Assembly (NCBI RefSeq): GCF_030272615.1
Contig: NC_081408.1
Location: 403,301,389-403,365,388, forward strand
DNA length: 64,000 bases
Direction: 5' to 3'
Origin: Cryptomeria japonica
Taxonomy: Eukaryota > Streptophyta > Pinopsida > Cupressales > Cupressaceae
Positions 51,155 to 62,814 of the stretch are shown in pieces. Made by a program: the position numbers and the translations under genes. Numbering within the stretch: position 1 is the stretch's first letter; each line of letters opens with the position of its first letter. Under the pieces are notes generated by a model that was not told the origin of the DNA, searched no databases, and was given only the letters and a program-made list of their open reading frames with translations.

Positions 51155-52560
51155 ACTTATTAAAAAGCTTCATGAACTTGGTATTAAAATCTGCTACAAC
51201 TTCATTATATCCTTTCTCGGTATTAGTGAACTCATGTAATACAAACTTAGGATCAGAATGATCACCATATTATTCTCTAAACATCCATTTAAATTCATTC
51301 CAATAGCCTATAGTTCCATCTGGTAATCTTTTGTACTATTCCCTTGCATCCTTGATCAATGATTGCATGAATAATTTCATGACCACATTATCTTGTTCTA
51401 TCTCAAAAAATTTCTATGACATTCATGAATTCCCTTAAGTGGTCCTCACTAGACAATGCATTGTTACCTAAGAACTTAGGAAAAGCTTTCCTTACTTCAT
51501 TGCTGATGAGAATTAGATATCCAGTGATACTAGTGAAATCAATTTGTCTATACCTATCTAATTGCATAGGAACCCTATCAAAAGGACCTTGTCTCTAGTT
51601 TTGTTGATTATGGGACGTTTTGGTTCCATTGTATAACAAGTGGTTGTTGGATATTCTGATTTGTAATGTAGTGCCCCTCCCCAATTCATATTTTATGATG
51701 GTTGTGATGGATACTGATGGACTCTTTTTATGTGTTGACATTCCTTGTTACATGCTTTGTTCTTTCATGTTTTGGAAACCTTTTCATATCAATAGTTACA
51801 TTATGATATTTATGATGATGATGCTATGATTAGGGTTACTTGATGATGTTAGAATTTACCTTGTGATGGAATTTGTAACAATGCATTTATTAGATGATAG
51901 GGTTTATGGTTATTACATATGATGTTATATCTTGTGCTAACCATAATTCTAATAATCTCATTTAATATGGATGATAGTTGTTTCATTATATTATATCTAT
52001 GTTCATGATGTTTGACTCTCTACAAGTGTGTAAGGGATGATATCACATCACTCATCATGAGAAGGATGTGTTGTTATAATTATCTTTCACCCGACTATGA
52101 TGAATTGATGTATACATACATATACATATGTTTGTCCAATGTTGATGTTGTGTAGGTTTTAGGTACTAGGCATCAACTCCACCTGGTCCCACAGGTTTGA
52201 GCATGCCTCTTTTTTGATGTTAGTTGATCAGAGGTGACACTAAGGCCCTACCACACTTAACCCTAGCTCAAGTCTTTGGTTTTGTCCTGTGGTCATGATT
52301 GTATTGTCTTTGATGTATTCTTTCTTCTAGAGGTGAGGTCTTGTGTATGGGTATGAGAATGGTTGTGCTATATCCTTTTAATTTTATATTATTATATTTA
52401 ATTTATTTAAGATTTAATAGGGTATAAGGTTAATTATTAATAATATTAATTTATTATATAATAAAAATGTTATTTATTTTAGATAAGGTGCATATTGTGG
52501 TAGTATTAGTTTATATTATTTATGTGTGTTAGTTGAGTTAGTGGAAATTAATTAATGTAT
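51155..52560. repeat. Segmental tandem duplication, copy 2 (empty site)
   Basis: Homologue of 48474-51154 without the solo LTR. It includes the Gag fragment (51155-51530, minus strand) and the TGATGATG-rich noncoding part. At 51520-51535 it reads CCAGTGATACTAGTG, the unoccupied target. Confidence 0.88.
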
Positions 52561-53010
52561 ATATATACATATGTGTATATATACATATGTATATATATAC
52601 ACATACATACATACACACACACACACGCACACACACACACGCACACACACACACGCACACACACAGACACATATATATGTATGTATGTATATATGTATAT
52701 ATATATATATATATGTATGTACATATATATATACATATATACTTATATACATGTATATACATATATATACACATGTGTGTATATATACATATGTATATAT
52801 ACACGTGTATATATATGTGTGTGTATATATACATATATAGATATATATGTGTGTGTGTGTGTATGTATCTGTGTGTGTATACATATATATACACATATAT
52901 ACATCTGTATATATATACATATGTATATATACATATATGTATATATATTGTATATATACGTATATACATATACATATGTACACACACATGTGTGTGCATG
53001 TGTGCGCGCT
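52555..53010. repeat. Compound TA/CA/GT microsatellite
   Basis: About 455 bp of alternating purine-pyrimidine sequence: TATATACA blocks, (CA)n with regular CG interruptions at 52611-52672, then mixed TATATGTGTA blocks and a terminal TGTGTGCATGTGTGCGCGC. Long frames on both strands (repeated Tyr-Ile-Cys or Thr-His) are artefacts of the repeat. Confidence 0.95.
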
Positions 53011-53111
53011 CCTATTTCCCCAGTCTATTTTCTAAGGGGAAATTATAGGATGTATTATTATTTTTTGGTAAGTACTGTCAAGGGGATAACTCCTATAATA
53101 TAAAGAGAAAA

Positions 53112-55717
53112 AAAATGATTTTAAATGATGCCTTGGTAGCAATGGGACAAGCCAATCACAACTCAAGGCTTTATTATTTCTCCCACTTTGTGCCTTGATC
53201 TCCTCCTATCGCCTTGCTCACTCATTCAAATTCAAAAAGTAAGCTATGGTATGAGTGGTTTGGACACCTCAACTGCCACTATCTTCAACAAATAAGCTCT
53301 AAGGATATGGTCACATGTCTACCTCAAGTCAAATTTTAAGATGCTGTATGTTCAAGGTTCTCCATGGGCAAGCATCCCGGAGAGAAGTTTGATAAGGGGA
53401 AGTCTGGGAGAGCTTCAAAAGTTCTTCACTTGGCTCACAACGATGTAGCAAGCCCATTTCCAATGCCATCATTTAGCAAGGCCCGCTATGTCCTCACCTT
53501 CATTGATGAATACTTCTGCTTCACTTAGGTCTACTTTCTTGTTCACCAAAGTGAAGTGTTTGACAGATTTCTAGCCTTGAAGGCTCATGTTGAGAAGCAA
53601 TCAGGGAAGCTAGTCAAGATTCTCCGCATAGATAATGGAAGTGAACAATAGATTTGAGGAATTTTGTACTCTTGAGGGGATTGATCCTCAACACTTAGTT
53701 GCCCACACTCCATAACAAAATGGTGTTGCTAAAAGGAAGAATACAACCCTTAAGGAGATGGCTAGCTGCATAATTCATGTTTGTTCTCTTGGTCCAAATT
53801 TTTGGATAAAAGCTATCGATTGTGCCACACACATCCAAAATTAGGTTCCCTATAAGAATTTGAAGGGTATTACTCCTTTTGAGGCTTTGTGTGATAGAAA
53901 ACTGATTGTGAGACATTTTAGAGTCTTTAGGTGTGTAGCATGGGCTCCCATTCCTCCATAGAAGCACAAGGCATTGGAACCTCAGAGTAGACCTTGCATA
54001 TTTGGTGGATATCTTGAGGGTGTTAAGGCATATAGACTAATGTATCTAGAGACACATGAGGTATTCATTGAGAGGAGTGTTCACTTTGAGTAAAACTCTC
54101 CTAGCTTAGCCTCTCATTGTCCTCCTCCCCCTCCATTGTGGAAAGTGATGATAGTGACTCAGATTACGATTCTCCCTCAATTCTAACTCGCAGGATGACG
54201 CCTCTATCGGGTCCTATTACAATTGAGGCAGCTCGTCCTTCATCAACTCCAAGATCTCGTTGGGATTGATAGACTCTTGAATCAATGGGTTGTCTTATTG
54301 GGAATCCTTAAGACACTTGAAGGAATTGATCACAACATCAAGATCTTCCACATGCTTACATTGCTATAGATTTTGATCCACAATCCTTTCAGGAAGCATC
54401 AGGAGTTCCCGAGTGGGACTAAGCCATGGAAGAATAGTATAGTTCCTTGATGAGGAACAACACATGGGAGTTAGTACCTCTCTCTAAGGAGAGAAAGATG
54501 GTTTGATGTAAGTAGATCTATTAGACTAAGTTTGTAGCGGATGGTAGTGTTGATAAGTACAAGGATCGACTTGTTGCGAAAGGTTTCTCATAGGTTCCTG
54601 GTATTGACTATACTAAGACCTTTGCATTCATAGCTAAGATGGACTCCATTCACTTGACACTTTCTATTGTCGTAGCATATTGTTGGGCTATACATTAGAT
54701 GGATGTGAAGAGTGAATTTCTTCATGGGGATCTTGAAGAGGATATTTACATGGAGAAGTTGTAGGGATTCATTCAGGATTCTTCTTTGGTTTGCAGATTG
54801 AGGAAGTTCATCTATGGCCTCAAGCAAGTCCCTAGGGCTTGGTATGCCAAGATGGATTCCTTTCTTTTCTCCATCGGATTCATTAGGTGTCATTCTGATA
54901 TGAATTTCTACATTTTTTGACAGGATGACTCTCATTTGATACTTGTGTTCTATATTGATGACTTGATCATTATGAGGAGTGCCTCCTTGATCATTGGTAG
55001 TGGAAAATATGCTTTGCATGAGAGATTTACTATGATTGATTTGGGCCTCTTGCACTAATTTCTTGGGATTGAGATATCTTAGTATTCTTCCAGGATTACA
55101 CTTGCTCAGCCCAAGTATGCTTTTGACCATCTAGCATGGTTCCACATGGATGATTCTAAGCCTATATTTTTAGGAGTCAATCTTGAGGCTACGTGTTCCA
55201 CTCCACTTGTTGATGCCACATTATCTCATTATCTTGTTGGGAGTCTCATCTACTTGATTCACAGACACCCTGATATTTCCTTTGCGGTTGGCATGGTTTC
55301 ACACATATTGCACTACATACATGGTACACATCACTTTGGGATTCGCTATGAAATAGGAACATGACTTACCTTGGTTGGTTACATAGACTTCAAATGGGTT
55401 GACGATCTTGATGATCATAAGTCCACTTGAAGTTATAACTTTCATCTTGGTTCGGGCCCTATTTTCTAGCAGAGCAAGAAGAAACATACTATTGATATTT
55501 CTTCAACCGAGGTTGAGTATCGAGGGGCTGTTAATGTAGCTATTGAGGCTATTTGGCTTCAAAATATTCTCATAGAGTTTGGCTGCACTACTCCATGGTC
55601 TACAATCCTTCATTGTGACAATCATAGTGCCATTCAGATGTCAAAGATTCTGAGTCACCATCAAAGGACCAAACACGTCGAGATCCACATGCACTAGATC
55701 AGGGAGTTGATTCAAGA
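53112..55717 (+). pseudogene. Copia H: decayed copia pol fragment
   Basis: It begins near the GAG-pre-integrase region (LWYEWFGHLNCHYLQQ at about 53245). Integrase follows (SKARYVLTFIDEYF, VKILRIDNGSE; the QQNGVAE-type motif is lost). Reverse transcriptase is at about 54500-55080 (KYKDRLVAKGFS, MDVKSEFLHGDL, FYIDDLIIM in place of YVDD). RNase H runs to 55717 (ISSTEVEYRGA, HHQRTKHVEIHMH). Stops and shifts are frequent. No LTR or gag remains: the left side meets the microsatellite and the right side is cut off by the element E LTR at 55718. Its closest relative in the window is copia G. Confidence 0.82.
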
Positions 55718-57233
55718 TGTTAGTCCCGATTGGTGGTGAGAGGGGAGTGAATCAACACTATACCAATTATTACAGATTTAACCTTAATCAAAACTTATTA
55801 ATCAAAGTTAACACTTATCAGTGTAAATAGTATTGATAAGAAACATGCACACAAAAAATGTAACACATAAGACTACCAAGATTTATCACGTGGAAACCCA
55901 AATATGGGAGAAAACCAAGGTGTGAGCACAAACTCACAAAATCTGCACTCTTCTAGAGTACGCCTGGTGAGGATCCATCCCTGTTAAAAGATTACAAAGA
56001 CACTGTTAGGTGCCACCTGGTTAAGGGATTTTCTTTAAGGCCTATTAGAACCTTTACCTTATTAGAGGTAGCCTTGTTAAAGGACTTAGGCTCATCATTT
56101 AAGATGTCACCCAGTTAAGGGATTTTACAAAGGGACCTATTAAAGTCCACCCGGTTAAGGGATTTTATTGTTGTATTTATTAGAAAGCAACAGAGAGAAT
56201 GATCTGCTGTAATAGCTACTCTTAGCTTAATTAGATCCAAATGAAGCTCTTCGGTTTGACCACCGATTACACTTGCTCTATACTCTACTGGTGTTCTACA
56301 TCACACTTTCTCTTCACACTATCTGAGCTCTGCACACTCTCTTCACCACTTTGCTATTCACTTAGCAATTCTGCCCTCTTCTCATCTTGCTGGATCGCCT
56401 CTCCTCAGAATTGCACTTTGCAATTTTTTACGATCAAACTATTTTGTTTTCACCAGAAACCTTTATACAAAACTCAGTAGATTTGAAATTCAAAACTTTC
56501 CAAATCTTCCCACACTCTCTTTGCACACTCTCCATCAATCTCGCAAATGGATCATCGTTAATTGCCTCTGTAACTCTTAATTTCACCAACCTCTAGGTCA
56601 TGTGCTGTCTTTTTAATGCGAACTGGAAAATCCACATAAATCTCACCTTAACTGATTGTTAACTATAGTAAAATTCACTATCCGTTTGTTTAATTATATC
56701 TCGCCATGAATTACTCACCTTTGGTCATCACATCCAGCTTACCAGTCACTAATCCGAGATTCCTAGAGGATATCATCTTTCAACCTGTATTACCGGTTCA
56801 CCGTTGTAACTCTTCACCTTTTGCCATCGGTTATTGATCATCAGTTAGACTGATCATCTGTTTGTCTAGAGTGTTCCAATCATGCATGAGACTGCTAAAC
56901 TGCTATGTGAGTCACCTCTTGTGACTGCATCATCATTTCATTTGCCAGTTTGAAGAAACTAATCTCAATACCTATCGGGTGCTTGACTGACCGGTCAAAT
57001 ACTGTTTTCCCTTCAACTAATTAGCCTTCTAACAACACATTGCTTAAGCGTGTCAATGATGCATATTTGGGAAGCACTGAATCCTCCATACTGTTTGCAA
57101 CCACGAGTAAACCATTGAGGTTTACCATATCTTCTTGCCTACGAGCTTGGCCTTATTCACTGGTAAGTGTTGGTTATCAATGATAATACTAACTAATGAA
57201 CTGGTTGTGCCAACACCATTAGTTATGCCAACA
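55718..57233 (-). repeat. Element E 3' LTR
   Basis: Plus begins TGTTAGTCCCGATTGG and ends TTATGCCAACA. It contains a triplicated ACC(T/C)GGTTAAGGGATTTT segment around 56010-56170. The adjacent AAAGGGGGAGAT polypurine tract (minus strand) is the same as in element D. Confidence 0.8.
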
Positions 57234-57407
57234 ATCTCCCCCTTTGGCATTGATGGCAACACTTCAAACTTCTCTTTTAGTGACTAGTCCCTTTTGCTTC
57301 TACTATACTTGAGTAAAGATCTTACTCCCCCTTTCACTCGCTTCCATTCATGTCACATTTGACTTCATCGTTCTTTGTGTACCATCTAACTTCACTCCCC
57401 CTTTGAC
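57234..57407 (-). promoter_or_regulatory. Element E polypurine tract and second internal tract
   Basis: CTCCCCCTTT at 57236-57245 abuts the LTR (minus AAAGGGGGAG). The core recurs as CTCCCCCTTTGAC at 57395-57407, 159 bp inside. Weaker versions lie at about 57325 (CTCCCCCTTTCAC) and 57461 (CTCCCCCTAA). Confidence 0.7.
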
Positions 57408-57519
57408 AACAATGCCAAAGGTGTAGTCTAGACAACCTAATGCACATACTATAATGACTGCTCCCCCTAATAGGAGTAGTCCATAGCCATCAATCCAAAT
57501 ACATAGAATCTTCAAGAAA

Positions 57520-57960
57520 ATCATACTGAATTGATGTTGTTTCGATCTTCACTCACCTTAGAGTATGCAGGGGAATTACCCCTAGCTTACCACTGAGATA
57601 CTCAAAATTATCCTTAGATAGCGGCTTGGTGAATATGTGTGCAACCTTTTCCTTGTGTTGGATCTCAAATCAACAGATTGGATAGGTTCTAAGGAAATTC
57701 CAACTCCTATGATCAAACCCTCCAATTGACGTAGCCAACTTATAGAGTGAACCTATTTGGTTACTCACTTTAGGCTCTGCAAGACCTAGGTGGGTATACC
57801 TATTCACTAGTGGCTCTCGATGACTAATGCTTTTTATAGTAGATTGAGTATCTTGGTCTAAATTCTTCCTTGCCTCAGAATGGCATGGTTTCCTGGGAGA
57901 GGTGATTTTAGATGAGTTCAAGATTGTTTTTGTGGAAGCTATTCGATCTTTGTACTTGAA
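57520..57960 (-). pseudogene. Element E RNase H C-terminus and adjoining open frame
   Basis: Minus-strand residues at about 57655-57545 read KVAHIFTKPLSKDNFEYLSG then KLGVIPL, the C-terminal end of a copia Pol polyprotein. Immediately upstream, an 83-residue open segment (57921-57670) with RKNLDQDTQSTIKSISHREP does not look like polymerase. So the normal RNase H body is missing here, probably deleted or replaced. Confidence 0.65.
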
Positions 57961-58615
57961 ATTTATGTGTATGTATACTATTGCTAATTGGTTCTATGAA
58001 CCCTACTTACTTATCCTGTAATTTTAATGCAAAGGTAATTAATATGGTAACGATTGTGATTTGTGAATGACTAGTGTCTTTCCTGTTATTTGGGCTACAG
58101 AGTCTTATATTTCTTTAGGACTTAATGTATGACTTGTGAGACAATTTTTAAACCTACCTCCTTTGGTAAATCTATAATTTACTGTTTCTTATTAGATCTG
58201 CTAAATGTTTATATCATAAACCTATTGAATGAATTTAACCCTAAAGGGACCATTCAAGGAAGAACTACAAGGAACAATTACAATCCACAAGTAGATCCTT
58301 TTAATCCAAATTTATAACATATGAACATAGAATTCATTGTAAGAATACGAATAACCTTATCTCCTTTAGATAATATCACAAACAACTGCCTATAGAAAAT
58401 GAGATAATCCACAACACATATGTAGAAGAAAAATGACTGATTCTATTAAAACTTCAAAATGGTACAATAGTATGCCAGAAGCTATAGTATTTGTCTAGTA
58501 TCTTATATTCTAATAATGTCTTCATTTTACAAAATTTACTCATATAAGTATGTGAGCAACACCCATTCTATGAGAAGTTATGTCCCTTCATCATTAACAA
58601 TCTGATTACAATTGC
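57961..58615. other. Element E interior without recognisable coding
   Basis: AT-rich sequence inside element E. A 62-residue plus-strand frame at 58129 has no support. I see no motif, repeat or RNA gene. Confidence 0.4.
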
Positions 58616-60290
58616 TTAACAAAGTAAAAAATAAAAAAGATTAAGCATGTCAAGATGATTAATATAATTGTCATTCTTATAGCATCTAGCAGCCACACTC
58701 TTCCTCTTCATATCTGTCTCCAATGAAAAGAGATCAAACACTTCCTGGTTGACATGTGGGGCTACATCTTCATCCTGGTTAAATCTAGCCATGACTTTCT
58801 CCTTAATTCGTGCAAATTCTTTTTTCCATTTCTCTAATGGAGTTAGTTCACCTTCCTTGTAGACAATTGGTATTGTTGCAACACAATCTTCGCCCAATAT
58901 TTGGAGGTCTTTATTCAGTGTGTCTATATATTTGTCATTCTCTACTAGGTATTGGTCCCCTTGAACTCTTTCTTCTGCAGTCATAGCCTCATTGTCTTTC
59001 AATACATCTTGCAATCTTTCCCTCAATCTCTTATGCTCTTTTAGAGCTTTCACAGTCCCTGTGTATACTTTCCAATATTGGTTAGCATGTGGCAACATAG
59101 CTTTGAACCTGTGCTCAATGACATCATTTGCCAATTTGTTCATCTTCTATTGGGCATTGGTCAATTTCTTTGCTAACTTCTCAGCCTTTATCCTCCATTA
59201 GGTAGCATCAGATATAACATCTAAGACCCTTAGGTCGGGTTGAAAACCCATATCTAGTTCATATCCCCCCATAATAGGAGTCTTTTGTGACAACTGTCCT
59301 TGTAGCCTCTAGATTTCTTCAGTAGCCTTCTCATACATGCCTTTGTAAGTGTTGTTCTCCTTGACCAAAAACTCTGTCTATTCCTGATTCAGTTTTGATA
59401 CATCCAAGTTCAACCTGGCTGTGATTCTAGGATCAATTTTCCCAACTTGCTGGATCATCAGGTGGCCAAAATCTCGCTCTGTATCAACAAGTATGGGTCT
59501 CTTCTCATTCGGATACAAGGCCCACATCATGAGAGCCTTTTGATCTGGATCATAGCTTGAGCCCATAAAGATCTTGTCAATCTCATGTGGCATGATCTGC
59601 TTGTTGGGGTCTTGCTTCTTTATGAAATTGTCAAACAATAATGCAGATCTCATGTCCCACCATGAGTAGATTAGCACACCAACATCCTTGAGTATCTGCC
59701 TTCCTTTCTCAGGTGTCATTTCCCTCATAGCAAGGTCCACCTCTTCTTGTAACCTTTGGACTTGTTATTCCCCTATTTTCTCTTTCATAACATTCCTAAC
59801 CTGTATTCGTTTATGTTGGCATAAAAATGTATTGAACTCTCTAGAGGAAATGAAATCATTGTCAACAATGAAATCTTCATGTTCAAATATCCTTATATCT
59901 CAAACATCCTGGACATTGTATTGTCCTATCATCAGATCCATTTGCACACCACCCTCAAATCCAGGAGGATATTCTTCTCTAGGGGAGTCAACTGGAAAAA
60001 CATTAGAAATATATTAAGGAGACAATTGAGCCAAGGGCTCTGTATCCCTGACAGTTTTGATGTGCTTCCCATAGACATAGGCAGGCACTCCCTCAAGCAA
60101 CTCTAGCTCATGCTCCATAAGTTTGTTTTCTGCGTCTAAAGGATCTTTGATGTTTTCAAGCATGTCCTTGTTTATTCTTCCTCAGAAGAGTTTCCATTTG
60201 TAGACTTGTAACACTCGCTCATACTTAGCCCTTTTTTCATTAGCTTCTTCCCTTCCCATGTTTCTGATGAAATCATCAAGTATGAGTGAT
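58616..60290 (-). pseudogene. Element E unknown ORF (~550 residues, charged, coiled-coil)
   Basis: On the minus strand the open segments 59740-59378 and 59143-58616, with shorter pieces upstream to 60290, read as one protein broken by stops. Segments include WWDMRSALLFDNFIKKQDPN, KALMMWALYPNEKRP, a helical LKEHKRLRERLQDVLKDNEA stretch, and a C-terminal VFDLFSLETDMKRKSVAARC. Internal stops are mainly TAG/TGA. I do not recognise a family or catalytic motif. It lies in the polymerase position of element E, as the unknown frame does in element D. It may be an accessory ORF of this retroelement lineage or captured host sequence. Confidence 0.5.
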
Positions 60291-60292
60291 AT

Positions 60293-60762
60293 TATTAGGG
60301 TTTCAAGCAGATCCGAAGCAAATATGAACTAACAATTATATGCAGATTTAAATACAAAAGATAAAGGAATAAAATAGGATACAGATAACACAAAGATTTA
60401 ACGTGGTTCACCCAGAATGGGTTACGTCCACCATACACAACCGTCCAATCTTTCTTATTATCCAGCAAAAATAGTACACCAACATTACCATGCCTTAAGC
60501 ATCCCAACCACTTATAACATGCATTTTTAGGGCAACAAACAAAGTCATCCTTTTTAGGGTTTTATTACAATGTCGGTTTTCATCAACAAAAAAAATGGCA
60601 AATTTTTTTTCTCGGGGGCTACCGCCCCTGAACCCCTGCCTGAGGTCCAGCTTGACCCCGGACCCCGGCAAGAATACGTATTGAGTGTATAGTACTTTGC
60701 TGATCAGTCACCACATTTCAACAATCTCCCACTTGGAGACTGATCAGGCTCCACACCGAACA
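60293..60762 (-). repeat. Copia F 3' LTR
   Basis: The minus strand begins TGTTCGGTGTGGAGCC next to the polypurine tract AAGTGGGAGAT and ends near AAACCCTAATA (final CA mutated to TA). The tract and its neighbours (AGTCTCCAAGTGGGAGATTG) occur a second time just inside the LTR at about 60722-60745. Related to the solo LTR at 19035-19431. A GC-rich patch with CCCC/GGGG words is at 60616-60672. Confidence 0.82.
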
Positions 60763-60859
60763 ATCTCCCACTTGGAGACTGATACTACATGACACCACTG
60801 TACATGCAACATCCACTGGATAAAACACTAGGAATCGACTGATATAAATTCCATAATTA

Positions 60860-62650
60860 TCAATCAAGAAGACCAAAAAAAACTGATGAAGAAATCAGCT
60901 TCTCCCGTGGAACTGCCTTTGTGAACATATCGACAAGATTCTCACTTGTGTGAATCTTCTCAAGCCGTAACTGACCCTCCTCCAAAACAGTCCGGATGAA
61001 GTGGTACCTGCTTTGTCCTTGAATTAAAAGCAGAGTTCTTCGTAAGATGAATGGCACTCTGGCTATTAGTATATAATGGGCGATCCTCTTGTGTCTGACC
61101 CAATTCCTCCAGAAAACATTGTAACCAAATCATCTCCTTGCTGACTTTTGTAGCAGCAACATACTCAACTTCAGTGGTTGAAAGTGCAACAACCTTTTGT
61201 AGCCTAGAAATCCAACTGATTGCAGTTCCCCCTATAGTAAAAACATACCTTGTAGTGCTCCTCCGTGAATCAATATCACCTGCTAGATTAGAGTCAACAA
61301 ATCCACTCAGAGCAGCACTAGATCCTTTGAAACATAATGCCTTCGTAGTGGTTTCTTTCAAATACCGAAGGATCCATTTCACAACATTCCAATGTTCCAT
61401 ACCTGGATTACTTATAAACCTGCTCACAACTCCCACTGCATGTGCAATATCTGGCCTTGTGCATACCATTGCATACATCAGATTGCCAACATCTGATGAA
61501 TACAAGATGTTAGACATTTTATTTACCTCTTCCTATGGCTTTGGGCACATCTCCTTAGTCAATTTGAAATGACTAGCCAAAGGTGTACTAACTACTTTTG
61601 CATCCTGCATGTTAAATCTTTTCAACACCTTCTTTATATACTCACTTTGGGACAAATTCAAGGTTCTATTTTTTCTATCCCGTGTAATCCTCATACCCAG
61701 AAGTTGCTTAGCTGCAACCAAATCCTTCATAGCAAATGACCTGGCTAATTTATGTTTAAGATCATTTACGTGCTCCATGTTAGACCCAGCAACAAGCATG
61801 TCATCAACATAAAGCAACAAGATAATATAACTGCCATTATCCAATCTCTTAAAATATACACAATGATCAGAATGACATCTATGATAACCGTGTTTAGCCA
61901 TGAAACTATCAAATTTTAAATACCATTGTCGGGGTGCTTTCTTTAGGCCATACAAACTTTTCTTCAACCTACACACCAAGTTCTCCTTACCTTTGACCTC
62001 ATATCCCTATGGTTGCAACATGTAAATTTCCTCCTCCAAATCTCCATGGAGAAAAGCTGTTTTCATATCTAATTGTTCAAGATGTAAATGATCTGCAGCC
62101 ACAAGACTAAGTACAGTTCTAATTGAAGTCATTTTTACAACTAGAGAAAATATTTCATCATAATCTATACCCTTTTTCTATGCAAAACCTTTTACCACAA
62201 GTCTGGCCTTACATATTTTCTGACCTCCTTCCTCCTCCTTTAGCTGATAAACCCATTTGTTAGGCAAGGCTCTTTTTTCTGCAGGTAAAGGGACTAAGTC
62301 CCAAGTCTTATTTTTCATCAAGGAGTCCATCTCCTCTTTCATGCCTAGCTCCCACTATTGTTTGGCATCCACCTGCATTGCTTCTTCATATTCTTCTGGT
62401 TCACCATAATCAGTTAATAATATAGAATACAAAGAAGGAGAAAATCTTTTAGGGGGTCTACTTGACCTCGTAGAACGTCTAATACTTGCAGGAGTTTGTG
62501 GGACATTTTGGTTGTTGTTGAGCATCAGGTACCTGTGGTATTTCATTTTTAGGAATCTCATCCAACACCACATATTCTTGCTTGTCCTGTTCATGCTTCT
62601 TTTCCTACATCTGTTCTTTATACATAACCTTCTCATTGAATATAACATCT
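60860..62650 (-). pseudogene. Copia F reverse transcriptase and RNase H
   Basis: Reverse transcriptase: LEQLDMKTAFLHGDLEEEIY at about 62080-62020, then in 61979-61533 LYGLKKAPRQWYLKFDSF and LLLYVDDMLVAGS (catalytic YVDD intact near 61805). RNase H is 61517-60960 (MYAMVCTRPDIAHAVGVVSR, STTEVEYVAATKVSKE), ending in a shifted frame at 61057-60860 with VDMFTKAVPREKL. Damage: a few stops (for example near 61530, 61985 and 62012) and a frame change near 61020. The upstream linker (62648-62355) is Arg/Ser-rich. Confidence 0.85.
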
Positions 62651-62814
62651 CTACTTCTAGTTATTTTCTTATTTTCAAAATCCCATAATCGATAGCCATA
62701 TTCATCTATCCCATATCCAATGAAGGTACATTTCTGAGATTTAGCAACAAGCTTGGTTCTGTTTTCTTTATCAACATGGACAAAAGCTGCACAACCAAAG
62801 GTTTTCAGAAAAGA

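Larger units (their letters stand above)
55718..60292 (-). mobile_element. Element E: LTR retrotransposon, 3' part, minus strand
   Basis: A 1.5-kb LTR (55718-57233) with an adjacent minus-strand polypurine tract marks the 3' end. Inside lie the last residues of a copia RNase H (about 57540-57670), uncharacterised sequence, and a 550-residue unrecognised reading frame (58616-60290). The element is interrupted at 60293 by copia F, so its 5' part lies beyond the window. It truncated copia H by insertion. Confidence 0.75.

Noticed and set aside
52538-53103. Several long open frames on both strands (up to 182 residues)
   Set aside because: They are translations of the TA/CA/GT microsatellite (repeating Tyr-Ile-Cys, Thr-His and similar), open only because the repeat has no stops.
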